A DNA stretch of 49,434 bases from Opitutaceae bacterium (GCA_018667915.1 JABIRI010000333.1:1-49434); one strand, 5' to 3'. Counted from the first letter of the stretch, positions 1 to 10,002 are shown. Notes: a model not told the origin generated them from the sequence alone. A program made the numbers and translations.

Positions 1-1
1 C

Positions 2-145
2 CCGGAATCGTTCAACGTGTTGATTAAAGAAATCCAGTCCCTCGGCTTGGATATCAAACTCAACAAGAAGGACGCCCTCGGCAATCTCACTCCAGTCCTC
101 CCTCCCTCCGCCGCGTCTATCCAGACCCGCGCCAGCAGCTTCTAA
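2..145 (+). CDS. rpoB: RNA polymerase subunit beta, C-terminal end (partial)
   Basis: Only the last 47 codons are inside the window, read in frame from base 2 to the TAA at 143-145. The residues ESFNVLIKEIQSLGLDI match the conserved C-terminus of bacterial RpoB, which packs against the beta' subunit. The extra Ser/Ala/Pro-rich tail ending in ASSF is short. rpoC follows 23 bases downstream, the usual rpoB-rpoC arrangement, so the two are almost certainly co-transcribed. The 5' part lies outside the window. Confidence 0.93.
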   Translation, partial: PESFNVLIKEIQSLGLDIKLNKKDALGNLTPVLPPSAASIQTRASSF

Positions 146-168
146 TTTAACTACAGGATAATCAGATC

Positions 169-3100
169 ATGAGTATTCAACCCAACGAAGTAGCCGCCCC
201 CGGAGCCCGCGATGAAGCCCGCTCCGCCCTCGGCGTGGACGAAAATCCATTCGATTGCGTTTCCATCACCGTCGCCAACCCGGAAACAATCCGCGGTTGG
301 TCAAAAGGGGAGGTCAAGAACCCCGAGACGATCAATTACCGCACGTTTAAGCCCGAGCCAGGCGGACTCTTCTGTCAGAAGATCTTCGGCCCGGTGCGCG
401 ACTACGAGTGCGCCTGTGGCAAATACAAGCGCATCAAGTATAAGGATGTCGTCTGTGATCGCTGCGGCGTCGAAGTGACCATCTCCCGCGTTCGTCGCGA
501 GCGCATGGGCCACATCGAACTCGCGGTGCCCGTCACCCACATTTGGTTCCTCAAGAGCATGCCGAGTCGCCTCGGTCTCTTGCTCGATATGACCGCCCGT
601 TCCCTCGAGCGCGTGATCTACTACGAGAACTACATGGTAGTCGATCCGGGCAAGACCCCGCTTGAGCTCAAGCAGCTCCTCACCGATACCGAATACCGCC
701 AAGCTCTCGATGAGTATGGTGATGATTCGTTCGTCGCGAAAATGGGTGCCGAAGCCGTGCGTGATTGTCTCACGCTCATGGATATGGATGCCACCGTCGT
801 CGAGCTCCAGGAGCAGATGCGCGCTACCCGTTCCAAGCAGATCAAGAAGAAGCTTTCGAAGCGTCTGAAGGTTATCCAAGGATTCATCGGTTCCGAGTCC
901 CGTCCCGAGTGGATGGTCCTCGAAGTCCTGCCGGTAATCCCACCAGACCTTCGCCCGCTCGTGCCTCTCGAAGGTGGTCGTTTCGCTACCTCCGATCTCA
1001 ACGATCTTTACCGCCGCGTGATCAACCGGAATAACCGGTTGAAGAACCTCATGCAGCTCAAGACGCCTGACGTTATTATTCATAACGAAAAGCGAATGCT
1101 ACAGGAGTCCGTCGATGCCTTGTTCGACAACGGCCGTCACGGCCGTCCCGTCACCGGCGCTGGCAACCGTGCGCTCAAGTCCCTGTCCGATATGCTCAAG
1201 GGCAAGCAGGGTCGTTTCCGCCAGAACCTTCTCGGTAAGCGCGTCGACTACTCTGGTCGTTCCGTGATCGTCATCGGACCTGAACTGAAGCTCAACCAAT
1301 GTGGTCTGCCGAAGAAAATGGCGCTCGTCCTATTCGAGCCGTTCATCATTCGTCGCCTCAAGGAACTCGGTTTTGTGCACACCGTCCGTGGTGCGCGCAA
1401 GATGATCGAAAAAAAGTCCCCAGAAGTCTGGGACATCCTCGAAGAGGTGACCAAGGGCCATCCGGTTCTCTTGAATCGTGCGCCGACTCTTCACCGTCTT
1501 TCCATCCAAGCGTTCGAGCCAGTCTTGATTGAAGGTGAAGCGATCCGGGTTCACCCGCTCGTGTGCACGGCTTACAACGCCGACTTCGACGGTGACCAAA
1601 TGGCCGTTCACGTGCCGTTGTCCTTGGAAGCGATCATGGAGTGCAAACTCCTCATGATGGCGACGTCCAACATCTTCTCGCCGTCTTCGGGCAAGCCAAT
1701 CCTCACGCCGTCGCAGGATATCGTGTTGGGTTCTTATTACCTTACGATCGAACCCCGCAAGGGCCCATCCAAGAAAGAGCGCGTTCCACTGCTGTCCGGT
1801 CACCAAGAGGTGGTTTTCGCCATGGATGATGGCGCTCTGACCGTCCATAGCTGGGTGGATATTCCAAACCCTGATTTCGGAAAAGCCTCCACGTTTGGCA
1901 ATTCGGAGAAAAAAATCGTTCGGACGACCGTCGGCCGGGTTATCTTCAATGAGATTTGGCCAGAAGGTCTTGGTTTCGTGAACTTCCCCGTGCCGAAAGG
2001 CAAGTTGGGTGATCTTATTCTTGAGACCACCAAACTCGAAGGTATCGATCCTCAAGAAGTGGTTGATACCCTCGACCGACTCAAGGAACTCGGCTTCAAT
2101 ACCGCTTCTCGCGCCGGTATCTCCATCGGTATCGATGACATGATCATCCCTGATGCCAAAAAGGGCATTGTGGAGGACTCCCGGAAAAAGATCACCGAAG
2201 TTGAGACCCAATTCGGCAAGGGTATCATCACCGATGGCGAACGCTATAATAAGGTCGTCGATATCTGGACCGGTGCGACCGATAAGATCGCCAAGGAAGT
2301 GTTCACCAAATTGCAGACCAACGACGGTCGCGACGAAATCAATCCGGTTTACATCATGATGGATTCCGGTGCGCGTGGTAACAAACAGCAGGTTCGCCAG
2401 CTGTGTGGAACCCGTGGCCTCATGGCTAAGCCTTCCGGAGAAATTATTGAGCGCCCGATTCTGTCTTCGTTCCGCGAAGGTCTGACCGTTCTCGAATACT
2501 TCATCTCCACCCACGGTGCCCGTAAGGGTCTTGCCGATACCGCGCTTAAGACCGCCGATGCGGGCTACCTCACACGTAAGCTTTGCGATGTGGCCATGGA
2601 TGTGGTCATCGCCGAGGACGACGCTGGTTCCCGCGACGGTATCTGGAAAAAGTCCATCCAAGAGGGTGACGACGAGATCGTCGGCCTCTTCGAGCGTATT
2701 GTTGGCCGTTGTTCAAGTGATGATATCTACAACCCGCTGAGCCCGGAAGAGATTCTGGTTAAGTCGGGTCAGCTCATCACCGAAGAACTCGGCCAGGAGA
2801 TCGTGGATTCAGGAATCGAGCGCGTGAAGATTATGTCTCCGCTCACCTCGACGAGCCGCACCGGCATCGACGGCAAGAGCTACGGTATCAATCCCGCCAC
2901 CAATAAGGTCGCTAAGACCGGTGACTCCGTCGGCATCATTGCTGCTCAGTCGATTGGTGAACCTGGCACTCAGCTTACCATGCGCACCTTCCACATTGGT
3001 GGTGTTGCTTCCGGTGGATTTAAGAATCCTGAAATTCGAGTCCGCTCGAACGGTATTGTTAAATACAAGGGTCTGCGTTTGGTGCCAACCGCTGACGGTG

Positions 3101-4323
3101 CATCCATTGTGCTCAACAAGACTGGCACCATCCAGATCATCGATGCCGATGAGAAGGAGCTCGAATCCTACAACATCGTGGTCGGTTCTTACCTGCCAAT
3201 CGGTGACGGCGCCGATATCAAGAAGGATGACCTTCTTGCCCAATGGGATCCTTACAACGTGCCCGTGCTTTCCGAAAAGGGTGGCACGCTCGTATTCAAG
3301 GACATGATTCCAGGTGTGACCGTTAAACGGGAACTCGATGAGGCTTCTGGCCGTATCGCGACCGTGGTCATCGAGCATAAGGAAGATCTCAACCCTCAAA
3401 TTGAGGTTCGGGACGATAAGAACAAGCCGCTCGCAGCGTATGCGATTCCGGTAGGAGCGCAGATCGCTGTCAACGAAGGCGATATGATTGCTCCAGGTTC
3501 GTTGCTCGCCAAGACGCCGCGTCAGGCGTCCAAAACCAAGGACATCACCGGTGGTCTTCCCCGTGTTGCTGAGCTCTTTGAGGCTCGCCGACCCAAGGAA
3601 GCGACTGAGATGGCGCGGGTTGATGGGGTGGTATCCTTCGAAGGCACCCTCCGCGGCAAGCGCAAGCTGATGGTCCGCAATGAAGAGACCGAACAGGAAG
3701 AGGAGCACCTTATCGCTCCCGGTAAGCACGTTGTAGTGCAACCCGGTGATGTGGTTTACAAAGGCCAGCACCTCACGGAAGGCTCTGCCGATCCGCATGA
3801 AATCCTCGAGATTCTCGGACCGTCTGCGCTCTACGACTTCCTGATCTCGCAAGTCCAAGAGGTCTATCGCCTTCAGGGGGTGACCATCAACGACAAGCAC
3901 ATCGAGATCATCATCCGCCAAATGCTCCGCAAGGTTCGGATCACCGATCCCGGTGACAGCGAGTATTTTTGGAGTGAGCAAATCGACCGTTCTTCCTTCC
4001 TTGCGGAGAATCAACGGATCGAAGAAGCGGGTGGTAAGCCGGCTGAGGCGGAACCGATTCTCTTGGGCATCACCAAGGCATCACTCGAGACCGAATCCTT
4101 CATTTCGGCTGCTTCCTTCCAAGAAACGACTCGGGTGCTTACCGATGCTTCCACGCTCGGCAAGGTCGATAACCTGAAGGGCTTCAAGGAAAACGTCATC
4201 ATGGGTCACTTGATTCCGGCCGGCACGGGACTGCCTTCTTACAAGAAGCTGAAGATCAGTTTGCCGTTCGGTGCGGAAGAACCCGAGATGGTCGAAGAGG
4301 TAGTTGCTACTGAAGCGAGCTAA
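169..4323 (+). CDS. rpoC: DNA-directed RNA polymerase subunit beta'
   Basis: Encodes the 1384-residue catalytic beta' subunit of RNA polymerase. The N-terminal zinc finger is intact (C81, C83, C96, C99). The active-site Mg motif NADFDGDQM starts at residue 470. The bridge-helix/trigger-loop region is recognisable by [20 protein letters not shown]. The second zinc site, normally four cysteines, is gone: the equivalents are A819 (in EDDAG), S894, D901 and S904, with the CX6CX2C spacing kept exactly. The ATG at 169 is preceded by a weak AGGA at 155-158. The family is universal and length is normal. A perfect terminator lies 23 bases after the stop, so the rpoBC transcript ends there and is separate from the rpsL array. 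Confidence 0.98.
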   Translation: MSIQPNEVAAPGARDEARSALGVDENPFDCVSITVANPETIRGWSKGEVKNPETINYRTFKPEPGGLFCQKIFGPVRDYECACGKYKRIKYKDVVCDRCGVEVTISRVRRERMGHIELAVPVTHIWFLKSMPSRLGLLLDMTARSLERVIYYENYMVVDPGKTPLELKQLLTDTEYRQALDEYGDDSFVAKMGAEAVRDCLTLMDMDATVVELQEQMRATRSKQIKKKLSKRLKVIQGFIGSESRPEWMVLEVLPVIPPDLRPLVPLEGGRFATSDLNDLYRRVINRNNRLKNLMQLKTPDVIIHNEKRMLQESVDALFDNGRHGRPVTGAGNRALKSLSDMLKGKQGRFRQNLLGKRVDYSGRSVIVIGPELKLNQCGLPKKMALVLFEPFIIRRLKELGFVHTVRGARKMIEKKSPEVWDILEEVTKGHPVLLNRAPTLHRLSIQAFEPVLIEGEAIRVHPLVCTAYNADFDGDQMAVHVPLSLEAIMECKLLMMATSNIFSPSSGKPILTPSQDIVLGSYYLTIEPRKGPSKKERVPLLSGHQEVVFAMDDGALTVHSWVDIPNPDFGKASTFGNSEKKIVRTTVGRVIFNEIWPEGLGFVNFPVPKGKLGDLILETTKLEGIDPQEVVDTLDRLKELGFNTASRAGISIGIDDMIIPDAKKGIVEDSRKKITEVETQFGKGIITDGERYNKVVDIWTGATDKIAKEVFTKLQTNDGRDEINPVYIMMDSGARGNKQQVRQLCGTRGLMAKPSGEIIERPILSSFREGLTVLEYFISTHGARKGLADTALKTADAGYLTRKLCDVAMDVVIAEDDAGSRDGIWKKSIQEGDDEIVGLFERIVGRCSSDDIYNPLSPEEILVKSGQLITEELGQEIVDSGIERVKIMSPLTSTSRTGIDGKSYGINPATNKVAKTGDSVGIIAAQSIGEPGTQLTMRTFHIGGVASGGFKNPEIRVRSNGIVKYKGLRLVPTADGASIVLNKTGTIQIIDADEKELESYNIVVGSYLPIGDGADIKKDDLLAQWDPYNVPVLSEKGGTLVFKDMIPGVTVKRELDEASGRIATVVIEHKEDLNPQIEVRDDKNKPLAAYAIPVGAQIAVNEGDMIAPGSLLAKTPRQASKTKDITGGLPRVAELFEARRPKEATEMARVDGVVSFEGTLRGKRKLMVRNEETEQEEEHLIAPGKHVVVQPGDVVYKGQHLTEGSADPHEILEILGPSALYDFLISQVQEVYRLQGVTINDKHIEIIIRQMLRKVRITDPGDSEYFWSEQIDRSSFLAENQRIEEAGGKPAEAEPILLGITKASLETESFISAASFQETTRVLTDASTLGKVDNLKGFKENVIMGHLIPAGTGLPSYKKLKISLPFGAEEPEMVEEVVATEAS

Positions 4324-4346
4324 TCAAGTTCCATAACTTACTCTCA

Positions 4347-4377
4347 AGCCGCCTGTTCCGACAGGCGGCTTTTTTAT
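4347..4377 (+). terminator. Rho-independent terminator of rpoBC
   Basis: A perfect 10-bp stem (AGCCGCCTGT, 4347-4356, pairing with 4361-4370) with a TCCG loop is followed directly by a run of T. It lies 23 bases after the rpoC stop codon, and it is the natural end of the rpoB-rpoC transcript. Confidence 0.93.
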
Positions 4378-4431
4378 TGGGCAAGTGAAAAGACGGTTGA
4401 AATTAAGTCTTGTCAAACAGGATACAGTTGC

Positions 4432-4523
4432 GGATGTTGATCGTCCCTCCCGCCAAAAACACTTTGTCGAGCCTAGCTCCGGAGTGTTTATTCGCCCGGT
4501 CCTCGTGACCGGGCGATTTTTTT
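4432..4523 (+). ncRNA. Candidate short transcript between rpoC and rpsL
   Basis: A second strong terminator at 4492-4523 follows the rpoC terminator by only about 120 bases, with no gene between. A weak promoter-like pair (TTGAAA at 4397-4402, then GGATAC at 4420-4425, 17-base spacer) lies just behind the first terminator. Together they would give an RNA of roughly 90 bases. The promoter match is poor, so this may equally be a back-up terminator for rpoBC read-through or an attenuator. No known RNA family is recognised. Confidence 0.25.
4492..4523 (+). terminator. Second rho-independent terminator before rpsL
   Basis: A perfect 10-bp stem (TCGCCCGGTC, 4492-4501, pairing with 4507-4516) with a five-base loop is followed by seven T residues (4517-4523). 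This is as strong as the rpoC terminator. Either it ends a short independent RNA or it insulates the ribosomal array from rpoBC. Confidence 0.9.
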
Positions 4524-4849
4524 GGACAAGACGCAACCGAGAAGGGAGGGGAGGCGGTAAAAGCCGGGAAAATAGAGATTCTATAAGACCCCATGGTGAA
4601 AACGATTTGGGAAAGAATTCAGATTTCTTGATATCGGGACTTGTCAAGTGCCCTAGAAATCTATGCGATCTTCAACCTTTTCCTCATTGGTCCGCTCTCC
4701 ACTAAGTGGGAGTGTCCCTAACTCTCCGTGAAACTGACTCTTCGGGGCTCGGTTTCGCGTCCCTGTTTTTTTCGCCAATTTAGCTTGATCGCATTTTGGC
4801 GGGCCTCCACTTTTCGCCTCTTTTCTCAACTACATTCACTCATTTAACC
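4524..4849 (+). promoter_or_regulatory. Long untranslated leader region of the rpsL array
   Basis: These 326 bases hold no convincing gene and must contain the promoter of the ribosomal array. A TTGTCA element occurs at about 4642-4647, but no good -10 element stands 16-18 bases after it, so no promoter is called. The end of the region is pyrimidine-rich, has a run of seven T near 4765-4771 and has no Shine-Dalgarno sequence before the rpsL ATG. Confidence 0.4.
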
Positions 4850-5230
4850 ATGCCGACCATCAACCAACTCGTGCGCAAAGGACGCCGCAAGATCGTGGCC
4901 AAGTCCAAGTCGCCGGCCCTCGATTCCAACCCGTTTCGACGTGGCGTCTGCGTGCAGGTCATGACCCGCACGCCTAAGAAGCCTAACTCGGCGATCCGGA
5001 AAGTCGCCAAGGTGCGTCTCACTAACGGTAACGAGGTAATCTCCTACATCCCGGATGAAGGACACAATCTCCAAGAGCATAGTATCGTGCTCGTTCGCGG
5101 CGGTCGGGTGAAGGATCTCCCTGGTGTCCGTTACCACATTGTTCGTGGTGCCCTTGATGCCACTGGCGTTGAGAAGCGTCGCCGCAGCCGTTCCAAGTAT
5201 GGGGTCAAACGCCCCAAGGATAAGAAGTAA
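4850..5230 (+). CDS. rpsL: 30S ribosomal protein S12 (uS12)
   Basis: Encodes a 126-residue S12, a decoding-centre protein of the small subunit. The family start [12 protein letters not shown] fixes the ATG at 4850. An in-frame upstream ATG (4796) would add 18 unrelated residues and is rejected. The loop TPKKPNSA (41-48) keeps both lysines where streptomycin-resistance changes usually fall, so the wild-type form is present. There is no Shine-Dalgarno sequence; the start context is TTTAACC-ATG. First gene of the fused str-S10-spc-alpha array, 18 bases before rpsG. Confidence 0.97.
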   Translation: MPTINQLVRKGRRKIVAKSKSPALDSNPFRRGVCVQVMTRTPKKPNSAIRKVAKVRLTNGNEVISYIPDEGHNLQEHSIVLVRGGRVKDLPGVRYHIVRGALDATGVEKRRRSRSKYGVKRPKDKK

Positions 5231-5248
5231 CCTTTTTCATTTTCGACC

Positions 5249-5722
5249 ATGTCACGTCGCCATAGAGCCACCAAGCGTAAGGTAATCCCTGACGCCCGTT
5301 ATAATAGCCCACTCGTCGCCCACCTCGTTAACGTGGTGATGATCGATGGTAAGAAGAGCATCGCCGAACGTATCGTTTACGGTGCTTTCGAAAAGGTTTC
5401 CGAGAAGCTCGAAAAGGGTGATCCCGTGGATCTGCTTATCGGGGCGTTGGAAAATGCTCGTCCTCGTCTCGAGGTGAAGAGCCGTCGCGTGGGTGGTGCA
5501 ACCTATCAGGTGCCCGTTGAAATCTCTTACGAACGTCAACAGAGCCTCGCTCTGCGTTGGATCGTTGGTGCTGCCGGCAGCCGCAAGGGAATCATCATGC
5601 GTGACGCCCTCGCGAATGAAATTATCGACGCCTATAACAACACCGGTGGCGTCGTGAAGAAGAAGGAAGATACCCACAAGATGGCTCAGGCCAATCGTGC
5701 CTTCGCTCACCTCCGTTGGTAA
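5249..5722 (+). CDS. rpsG: 30S ribosomal protein S7 (uS7)
   Basis: Encodes 157 residues of S7, which binds the 3' major domain of 16S rRNA in the head of the small subunit. The sequence starts [10 protein letters not shown] and contains the family signature [13 protein letters not shown]. Length is normal. The start context is TTTCGACC-ATG without a Shine-Dalgarno sequence. It lies between rpsL (18 bases upstream) and fusA (12 bases downstream), the classical str operon order. Confidence 0.97.
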   Translation: MSRRHRATKRKVIPDARYNSPLVAHLVNVVMIDGKKSIAERIVYGAFEKVSEKLEKGDPVDLLIGALENARPRLEVKSRRVGGATYQVPVEISYERQQSLALRWIVGAAGSRKGIIMRDALANEIIDAYNNTGGVVKKKEDTHKMAQANRAFAHLRW

Positions 5723-5734
5723 GGATCAATCTAC

Positions 5735-7924
5735 ATGTCTTCCGAATTTCCCGAAATTAAAGTCGTCACCGAGCGCAGCAAAGCAGCTGCGGTCAATGCG
5801 AAGGAGCGTCCTTTCCCCTTGGAGTGGACCCGCAACATTGGCATCGCTGCTCACATCGATGCCGGCAAGACGACTACGACTGAACGTATTCTTTTCTATT
5901 CTGGTGCCGTGCACAAAATTGGTGAGGTTCACGAAGGTGATACCGTAACCGACTGGATGGCGCAGGAGAAGGAACGTGGCATCACGATCACGGCTGCTGC
6001 TATCTCTTGCGCTTGGAATGCTTCCTGTGGCGCTTGGGAAGGCATCAACCAACGCATCAACATCATCGATACTCCCGGTCACGTGGACTTCACGGCCGAG
6101 GTCGAACGCTCCATGCGTGTGCTCGACGGAGCGGTCGCGGTGTTCTGTGCGGTTGCCGGTGTGCAACCCCAGTCCGAAACCGTCTGGCGTCAGGCCAACA
6201 AATATAACGTCCCGCGTCTGGCCTTCATCAATAAGATGGACCGCGTCGGAGCCGATTATTTCACCGCCATCAGCGAGATGCGCGAGAAGTTGGGAGCCAA
6301 TGCACATCCCCTCTGTATTCCTATCGGCGCAGAAGAAAATTTCTCTGGTCTGATCGATCTCGTTCAGAATGTTGCTTACATTTTTGGCACGGAAGAAGAT
6401 ACCCTCGGTTTGAAACCCGTCACTTCCGACATCCCTGAAGAGTATAAAGAACAAGCCGCGGAATACCGTGAGAAGCTGATCGAAGCTCTCTGTGATTTTG
6501 ATGACAACCTCGCCGAGAAGTTTCTCGGTGGTGAAGATATCGCCGTTTCGGAGATCATGTTCGCCGTGCGTAAGGCTACCATCTCTCTCGAATTTACGGG
6601 TGTGATGCCCGGTTCGGCGTTCAAGAATAAGGGGGTGCAACGCTTGCTCGATGCCGTGGTGAACTACCTTCCCAGCCCGATCGATCTTCCCGCTATCACC
6701 GGGCAAGACAGTGAAGGCGAACCCGTTGTCGCCGAGGTTGATGATGCCGGCAAACTTGTGGGTCTCGTCTTCAAGCTCTGGACTGACCCATTCGTGGGTA
6801 AACTCGTATTCTATCGGATTTATACCGGTCAGATGAAGCGTGGTGCTCCGGTCTATAACCCCCGCACTCGTCGTTCAGAACGCGTTTCCCGTCTCGTGCT
6901 CATGCGCGCCATGGATCGTGACGAAATCGAAGTCGCCTACTCAGGTGATATCTGCGCCGTCGTTGGCGTTAAGAATATCATCACTGGTGATACGCTGTGT
7001 GACGCCGACTTTGATATTCGCCTCGAGCCACCATCCTTCCCGGAACCGGTTATCGCGATGTCCATTGAGCCTAATTCCAAGGCCGACCAAGAGAAGATGG
7101 GCACCGCGCTCCAACGCCTGGTAGCCGAGGATCCGACTCTCACTGTCAAGACCGACGAAGAGACCGGACAGACTATTCTTTCCGGCATGGGTGAACTTCA
7201 CTTGGAGATCATCATCGACCGCATGCGTCGTGAGTTCAAAGTCGAAGCCACCACCGGTAAGCCACAGATCGCCTACCGCGAAACCATTCTCGCCGGCGCC
7301 GGTGGCGAAGGTAAGTTCGTCCGTCAATCTGGCGGTAAGGGTCAATACGGTCACGTCGTGATCGAAATGGAGCCCAACGAAAAGGGTAAGGGGATCGAAG
7401 TCATCAACAAGATTGTTGGTGGTGTCATTCCCAAGGAATTCATCAAGCCCACCACCGACGGTCTCATGGAGGCTTGTAACAATGGTGTGGTCGCAGGTTA
7501 CCCGGTGGTCGACGTGAAGATGACGATCACCGATGGATCCTTCCACCCGGTCGACTCCTCCGAAATCGCCTTTAAGATGGCTGGAATCTTCGCGTTCAAA
7601 GACGCCATGAAGAAAGCCAATCCCGCATTGCTCGAACCCATCATGGGCGTCGAAATTACCACTCCGGAAGAATTCCAAGGTGACCTCATCGGCGACATCA
7701 ACCGTCGTCGTGGTCGCGTCAACGGCATGCAAAGTAAAGCCGGTGCCGCTATCGTCGATACCCACGTGCCGCTCGAAATGCTCTTCGGTTACGTTACCGA
7801 CATTCGTTCGCTCTCCAAGGGACGCGCCAGTGCTGCCATTACGCCTTCTCACTTTGAGCAGGTTCCTTCTTCGGTTCTCTCCAAAATTGTTGAGGCCTCC
7901 ACGCAGGCTCCTGCCCGCACTTAA
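5735..7924 (+). CDS. fusA: Elongation factor G
   Basis: Encodes a 729-residue EF-G, the GTPase that drives ribosomal translocation. GTPase motifs are clear: G1 AHIDAGKT (39-46), G3 DTPGH (112-116) and G4 NKMD (166-169); domains II-V follow through the conserved FRQSGGKGQYGHV-like segment. The first ~30 residues (to PLEWTRNIGI) are a short extension before the G domain. An AAGGA nine bases before the ATG is a plausible ribosome binding site. The tuf gene that normally follows fusA is missing; rpsJ comes next after 24 bases. Confidence 0.97.
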   Translation: MSSEFPEIKVVTERSKAAAVNAKERPFPLEWTRNIGIAAHIDAGKTTTTERILFYSGAVHKIGEVHEGDTVTDWMAQEKERGITITAAAISCAWNASCGAWEGINQRINIIDTPGHVDFTAEVERSMRVLDGAVAVFCAVAGVQPQSETVWRQANKYNVPRLAFINKMDRVGADYFTAISEMREKLGANAHPLCIPIGAEENFSGLIDLVQNVAYIFGTEEDTLGLKPVTSDIPEEYKEQAAEYREKLIEALCDFDDNLAEKFLGGEDIAVSEIMFAVRKATISLEFTGVMPGSAFKNKGVQRLLDAVVNYLPSPIDLPAITGQDSEGEPVVAEVDDAGKLVGLVFKLWTDPFVGKLVFYRIYTGQMKRGAPVYNPRTRRSERVSRLVLMRAMDRDEIEVAYSGDICAVVGVKNIITGDTLCDADFDIRLEPPSFPEPVIAMSIEPNSKADQEKMGTALQRLVAEDPTLTVKTDEETGQTILSGMGELHLEIIIDRMRREFKVEATTGKPQIAYRETILAGAGGEGKFVRQSGGKGQYGHVVIEMEPNEKGKGIEVINKIVGGVIPKEFIKPTTDGLMEACNNGVVAGYPVVDVKMTITDGSFHPVDSSEIAFKMAGIFAFKDAMKKANPALLEPIMGVEITTPEEFQGDLIGDINRRRGRVNGMQSKAGAAIVDTHVPLEMLFGYVTDIRSLSKGRASAAITPSHFEQVPSSVLSKIVEASTQAPART

Positions 7925-7948
7925 TCCAACTTCGTTCTTTATACCGCC

Positions 7949-8257
7949 ATGCAAGGCCAACGCATTCGCATCAAACTCCAAGGCTTCGATTACCGTGTAA
8001 TCGACCAATCCGCTTTGGAAATCGTTGAAACCGCCAAGCGCTCCGGTGCTCGGGTTTCGGGTCCTATCCCGCTTCCGACTCGCATCGAAAAGCTCAGTGT
8101 GAATCGCTCTCCTCACGTGGACAAAAAGTCCATGGAGCAGTTCGAGACCCGCACCCACAAGCGTCTCATCGATATCATCGAACCCACCGCCCAAACGGTG
8201 GATGAGCTCAAGAAGCTCAACCTCCCTTCCGGCGTGGATATCTCCATCAATGTCTAA
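7949..8257 (+). CDS. rpsJ: 30S ribosomal protein S10 (uS10)
   Basis: Encodes the 102-residue S10 of the small-subunit head, also the NusE antitermination partner of Nus[21 protein letters not shown] and the C-terminal [11 protein letters not shown] are family hallmarks. The start context is TACCGCC-ATG with no Shine-Dalgarno sequence. It follows fusA directly (24 bases), with no tuf between, and is separated from rplC by 135 non-coding bases that may carry a leader or internal promoter. Confidence 0.97.
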   Translation: MQGQRIRIKLQGFDYRVIDQSALEIVETAKRSGARVSGPIPLPTRIEKLSVNRSPHVDKKSMEQFETRTHKRLIDIIEPTAQTVDELKKLNLPSGVDISINV

Positions 8258-8392
8258 TCCGCTTCGGCGATTCGATAAACCAGTTATTTTTTAATCAACA
8301 ACTCATAAGCGGCACCTCCGACGGGCCACAATCCATCGGAATCGCTAATGTAGGTCTCACTAAACGGAAACCCTCCACCTACCACTTAGCCC
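8258..8392 (+). promoter_or_regulatory. Spacer before rplC, possible leader or internal promoter
   Basis: This is one of the larger gaps inside the array. It contains an AT-rich stretch (about 8282-8302) that could hold promoter elements, but no convincing -35/-10 pair or hairpin was found. In other bacteria the S10 leader before rplC/rplD is the target of L4 feedback; no resemblance to that structure is visible here. Confidence 0.2.
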
Positions 8393-9040
8393 ATGATCAA
8401 TACCATTATAGGTAAAAAAATCGGAATGACCCAAATCTACGACGACAAGAACGTCCTGATGCCGGTCACCGTAGTCCAAGCCGAACCCTGCCCAGTGGTT
8501 CAGGTAAAGACCGTTGAATCCGACGGTTACAACGCCATTCAGCTCGGTTACTCGAGCAAGAAGGCCAAGAACACTTCCAAGGCCGAGCGTAACCACGCTG
8601 CTAAAGCTGGTTTGGAGCTCGCCCCCCGTATCCTCGACGAAGTTCGCCTCGCCGAGACTCCTGAAGTTAAACCCGGTGACACCGTTTCCGTGGAAGACTT
8701 CAAAGCCGATCAATTGATCGACGTCATCGGAGTCACCAAGGGTAAGGGCTTCGCCGGAGTTATGAAACGTTTCCGCGTTGCCGGTGGACCGGCCACCCAC
8801 GGTTCGATGTTCCATCGCCGTATCGGTTCGATCGGTATGTGCCAAACTCCCGGTCGCGTATTTAAAAACCAAAAAATGCCCGGTCACATGGGGAGCAAGC
8901 GCCGCACGGTGCAAAACCTCCGCATCGTGAGTGTGGACGCCGAGAAGAATCTCATTCTCGTGCGCGGCGCCATTCCTGGTGCCAACGGCGACACGGTTGT
9001 CGTTCGTTCCGCCATCAAGGGTCAAAAGGCCGCAGCCTGA
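8393..9040 (+). CDS. rplC: 50S ribosomal protein L3 (uL3)
   Basis: Encodes a 215-residue L3, an early 23S rRNA-binding assembly protein whose internal loop reaches the peptidyl transferase centre. GKKIGMTQIYDD at the start and RRIGSIGMCQTPGRVFKNQKMPGHMG in the central loop region are diagnostic. Length is normal. It starts with CTTAGCCC-ATG without a Shine-Dalgarno sequence; rplD follows 17 bases after the stop with a good ribosome binding site. Confidence 0.97.
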   Translation: MINTIIGKKIGMTQIYDDKNVLMPVTVVQAEPCPVVQVKTVESDGYNAIQLGYSSKKAKNTSKAERNHAAKAGLELAPRILDEVRLAETPEVKPGDTVSVEDFKADQLIDVIGVTKGKGFAGVMKRFRVAGGPATHGSMFHRRIGSIGMCQTPGRVFKNQKMPGHMGSKRRTVQNLRIVSVDAEKNLILVRGAIPGANGDTVVVRSAIKGQKAAA

Positions 9041-9057
9041 ATCGAGGAGACGCAAAA

Positions 9058-9690
9058 ATGAAGCTCACCGTATTTACACCCGACGCTACGAGCAGTAGCG
9101 AAAAGGAATTCAATCTACCTGAATTCGAAGGCAACCGAGGCCTGCAAGCGCTCAAGGAAGTCATCGTCGCTATCGCCGCCAACCGCCGCCAAGGCACACG
9201 CTCTACCAAGACGCGTGGTGAAGTCTCTGGTGGAGGCAAAAAGCCTTGGCGCCAAAAAGGCACCGGCCGCGCCCGCCACGGTTCAACCCGTTCGCCCATC
9301 TGGGTCGGGGGTGGAGTCGCTCACGGACCAAAGCCGCAAGACTACACCAAGAAGATCAATTCAAAGGTTAAGGATCTCGCCTTCTCCCGTGCCCTTTTCG
9401 ATCGCGCCATCGCTGGTGAGATCGTGGTTATCGAAGAATTCGTCACCACGCCTGCCAAGACCCAAGTCGCCAGTGAGATCATCAGTCGCATCGTGCCTAA
9501 AGGTCGCGTGCTGCTCGTTGATGCTCCCTTTGCCGAAACCACGGTATTGGCTGCCCGCAATCTCGAGCGTGTCTCCTTCCAGGAAGCCTCGAAACTCAAC
9601 TCCCACGATCTGGCGCAATACGCCAAAATCGTTGTCAGCGCGAAGGCACTCGATGCCATCATCGCTCGCACCAACGGAGGTAATAACTGA
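9058..9690 (+). CDS. rplD: 50S ribosomal protein L4 (uL4)
   Basis: Encodes a 210-residue L4, a 23S rRNA-binding protein lining the exit tunnel and, in some bacteria, the repressor of the S10 operon. The tunnel-loop signature with GGGKKPWRQKGTGRARHGS and SPIWVGGG is intact. This gene has a real Shine-Dalgarno sequence (GAGGAG eight to ten bases before the ATG). Its TGA overlaps the rplW ATG by one base, indicating translational coupling. Confidence 0.97.
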   Translation: MKLTVFTPDATSSSEKEFNLPEFEGNRGLQALKEVIVAIAANRRQGTRSTKTRGEVSGGGKKPWRQKGTGRARHGSTRSPIWVGGGVAHGPKPQDYTKKINSKVKDLAFSRALFDRAIAGEIVVIEEFVTTPAKTQVASEIISRIVPKGRVLLVDAPFAETTVLAARNLERVSFQEASKLNSHDLAQYAKIVVSAKALDAIIARTNGGNN

Positions 9691-9971
9691 TGCAAGCCGA
9701 CAAGATTCTCAAAACCCTTCGCCTCACCGAAAAGTCCAACGCTCAGTCCGCTGAGTTGGGCCAATACACCTTCGAGGTATTCCCGAACGCCGGTAAGGCA
9801 GCCATCGCCGCTGCGGTCGAGACCACCTTTAAGGTCACGGTCAAGCGCGTGAACGTGCAAAACTACCTCGGTAAAACTACCCGGGGCCGCACGGGTCGCC
9901 CCGGTAAGAAAGCCGATTTCAAAAAGGCCATCGTTACGCTCAAGGCCGGCGACAAGATCGAACTCGTCTAA
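9690..9971 (+). CDS. rplW: 50S ribosomal protein L23 (uL23)
   Basis: Encodes a 93-residue L23, the tunnel-exit protein that docks trigger factor and the signal recognition particle. The family signature LTEKS and the C-terminal [15 protein letters not shown] are present. It starts inside the rplD stop codon (TGATG) and uses a strong GGAGG located in the end of rplD, so it is translationally coupled to L4. Confidence 0.96.
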   Translation: MQADKILKTLRLTEKSNAQSAELGQYTFEVFPNAGKAAIAAAVETTFKVTVKRVNVQNYLGKTTRGRTGRPGKKADFKKAIVTLKAGDKIELV

Positions 9972-10002
9972 GCGACTCGCACTCATTTGGAGATCACATC
10001 CC

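Noticed and set aside
1330-2661. Long minus-strand open frame of 443 codons inside rpoC
   Set aside because: It is antisense to a highly conserved gene in a codon-biased GC-rich sequence. The translation has no recognisable domain and there is no start context or spacing to support it.
2809-4014. Minus-strand open frame of 401 codons inside rpoC
   Set aside because: Antisense shadow of rpoC; it ends and begins at arbitrary places and encodes no known fold.
4385-4705. Plus-strand open frame of 106 codons between rpoC and rpsL
   Set aside because: It runs through a strong terminator, has no ribosome binding site and its translation is low in structure; no homology is apparent.
4796-4849. Upstream extension of rpsL by 18 residues
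   Set aside because: The S12 family begins at MPTINQL; the extra residues are pyrimidine-rich leader sequence.
6941-8194. Minus-strand open frame of 417 codons across fusA and rpsJ
   Set aside because: It crosses two real genes and their spacer, which shows it is a codon-bias artefact.
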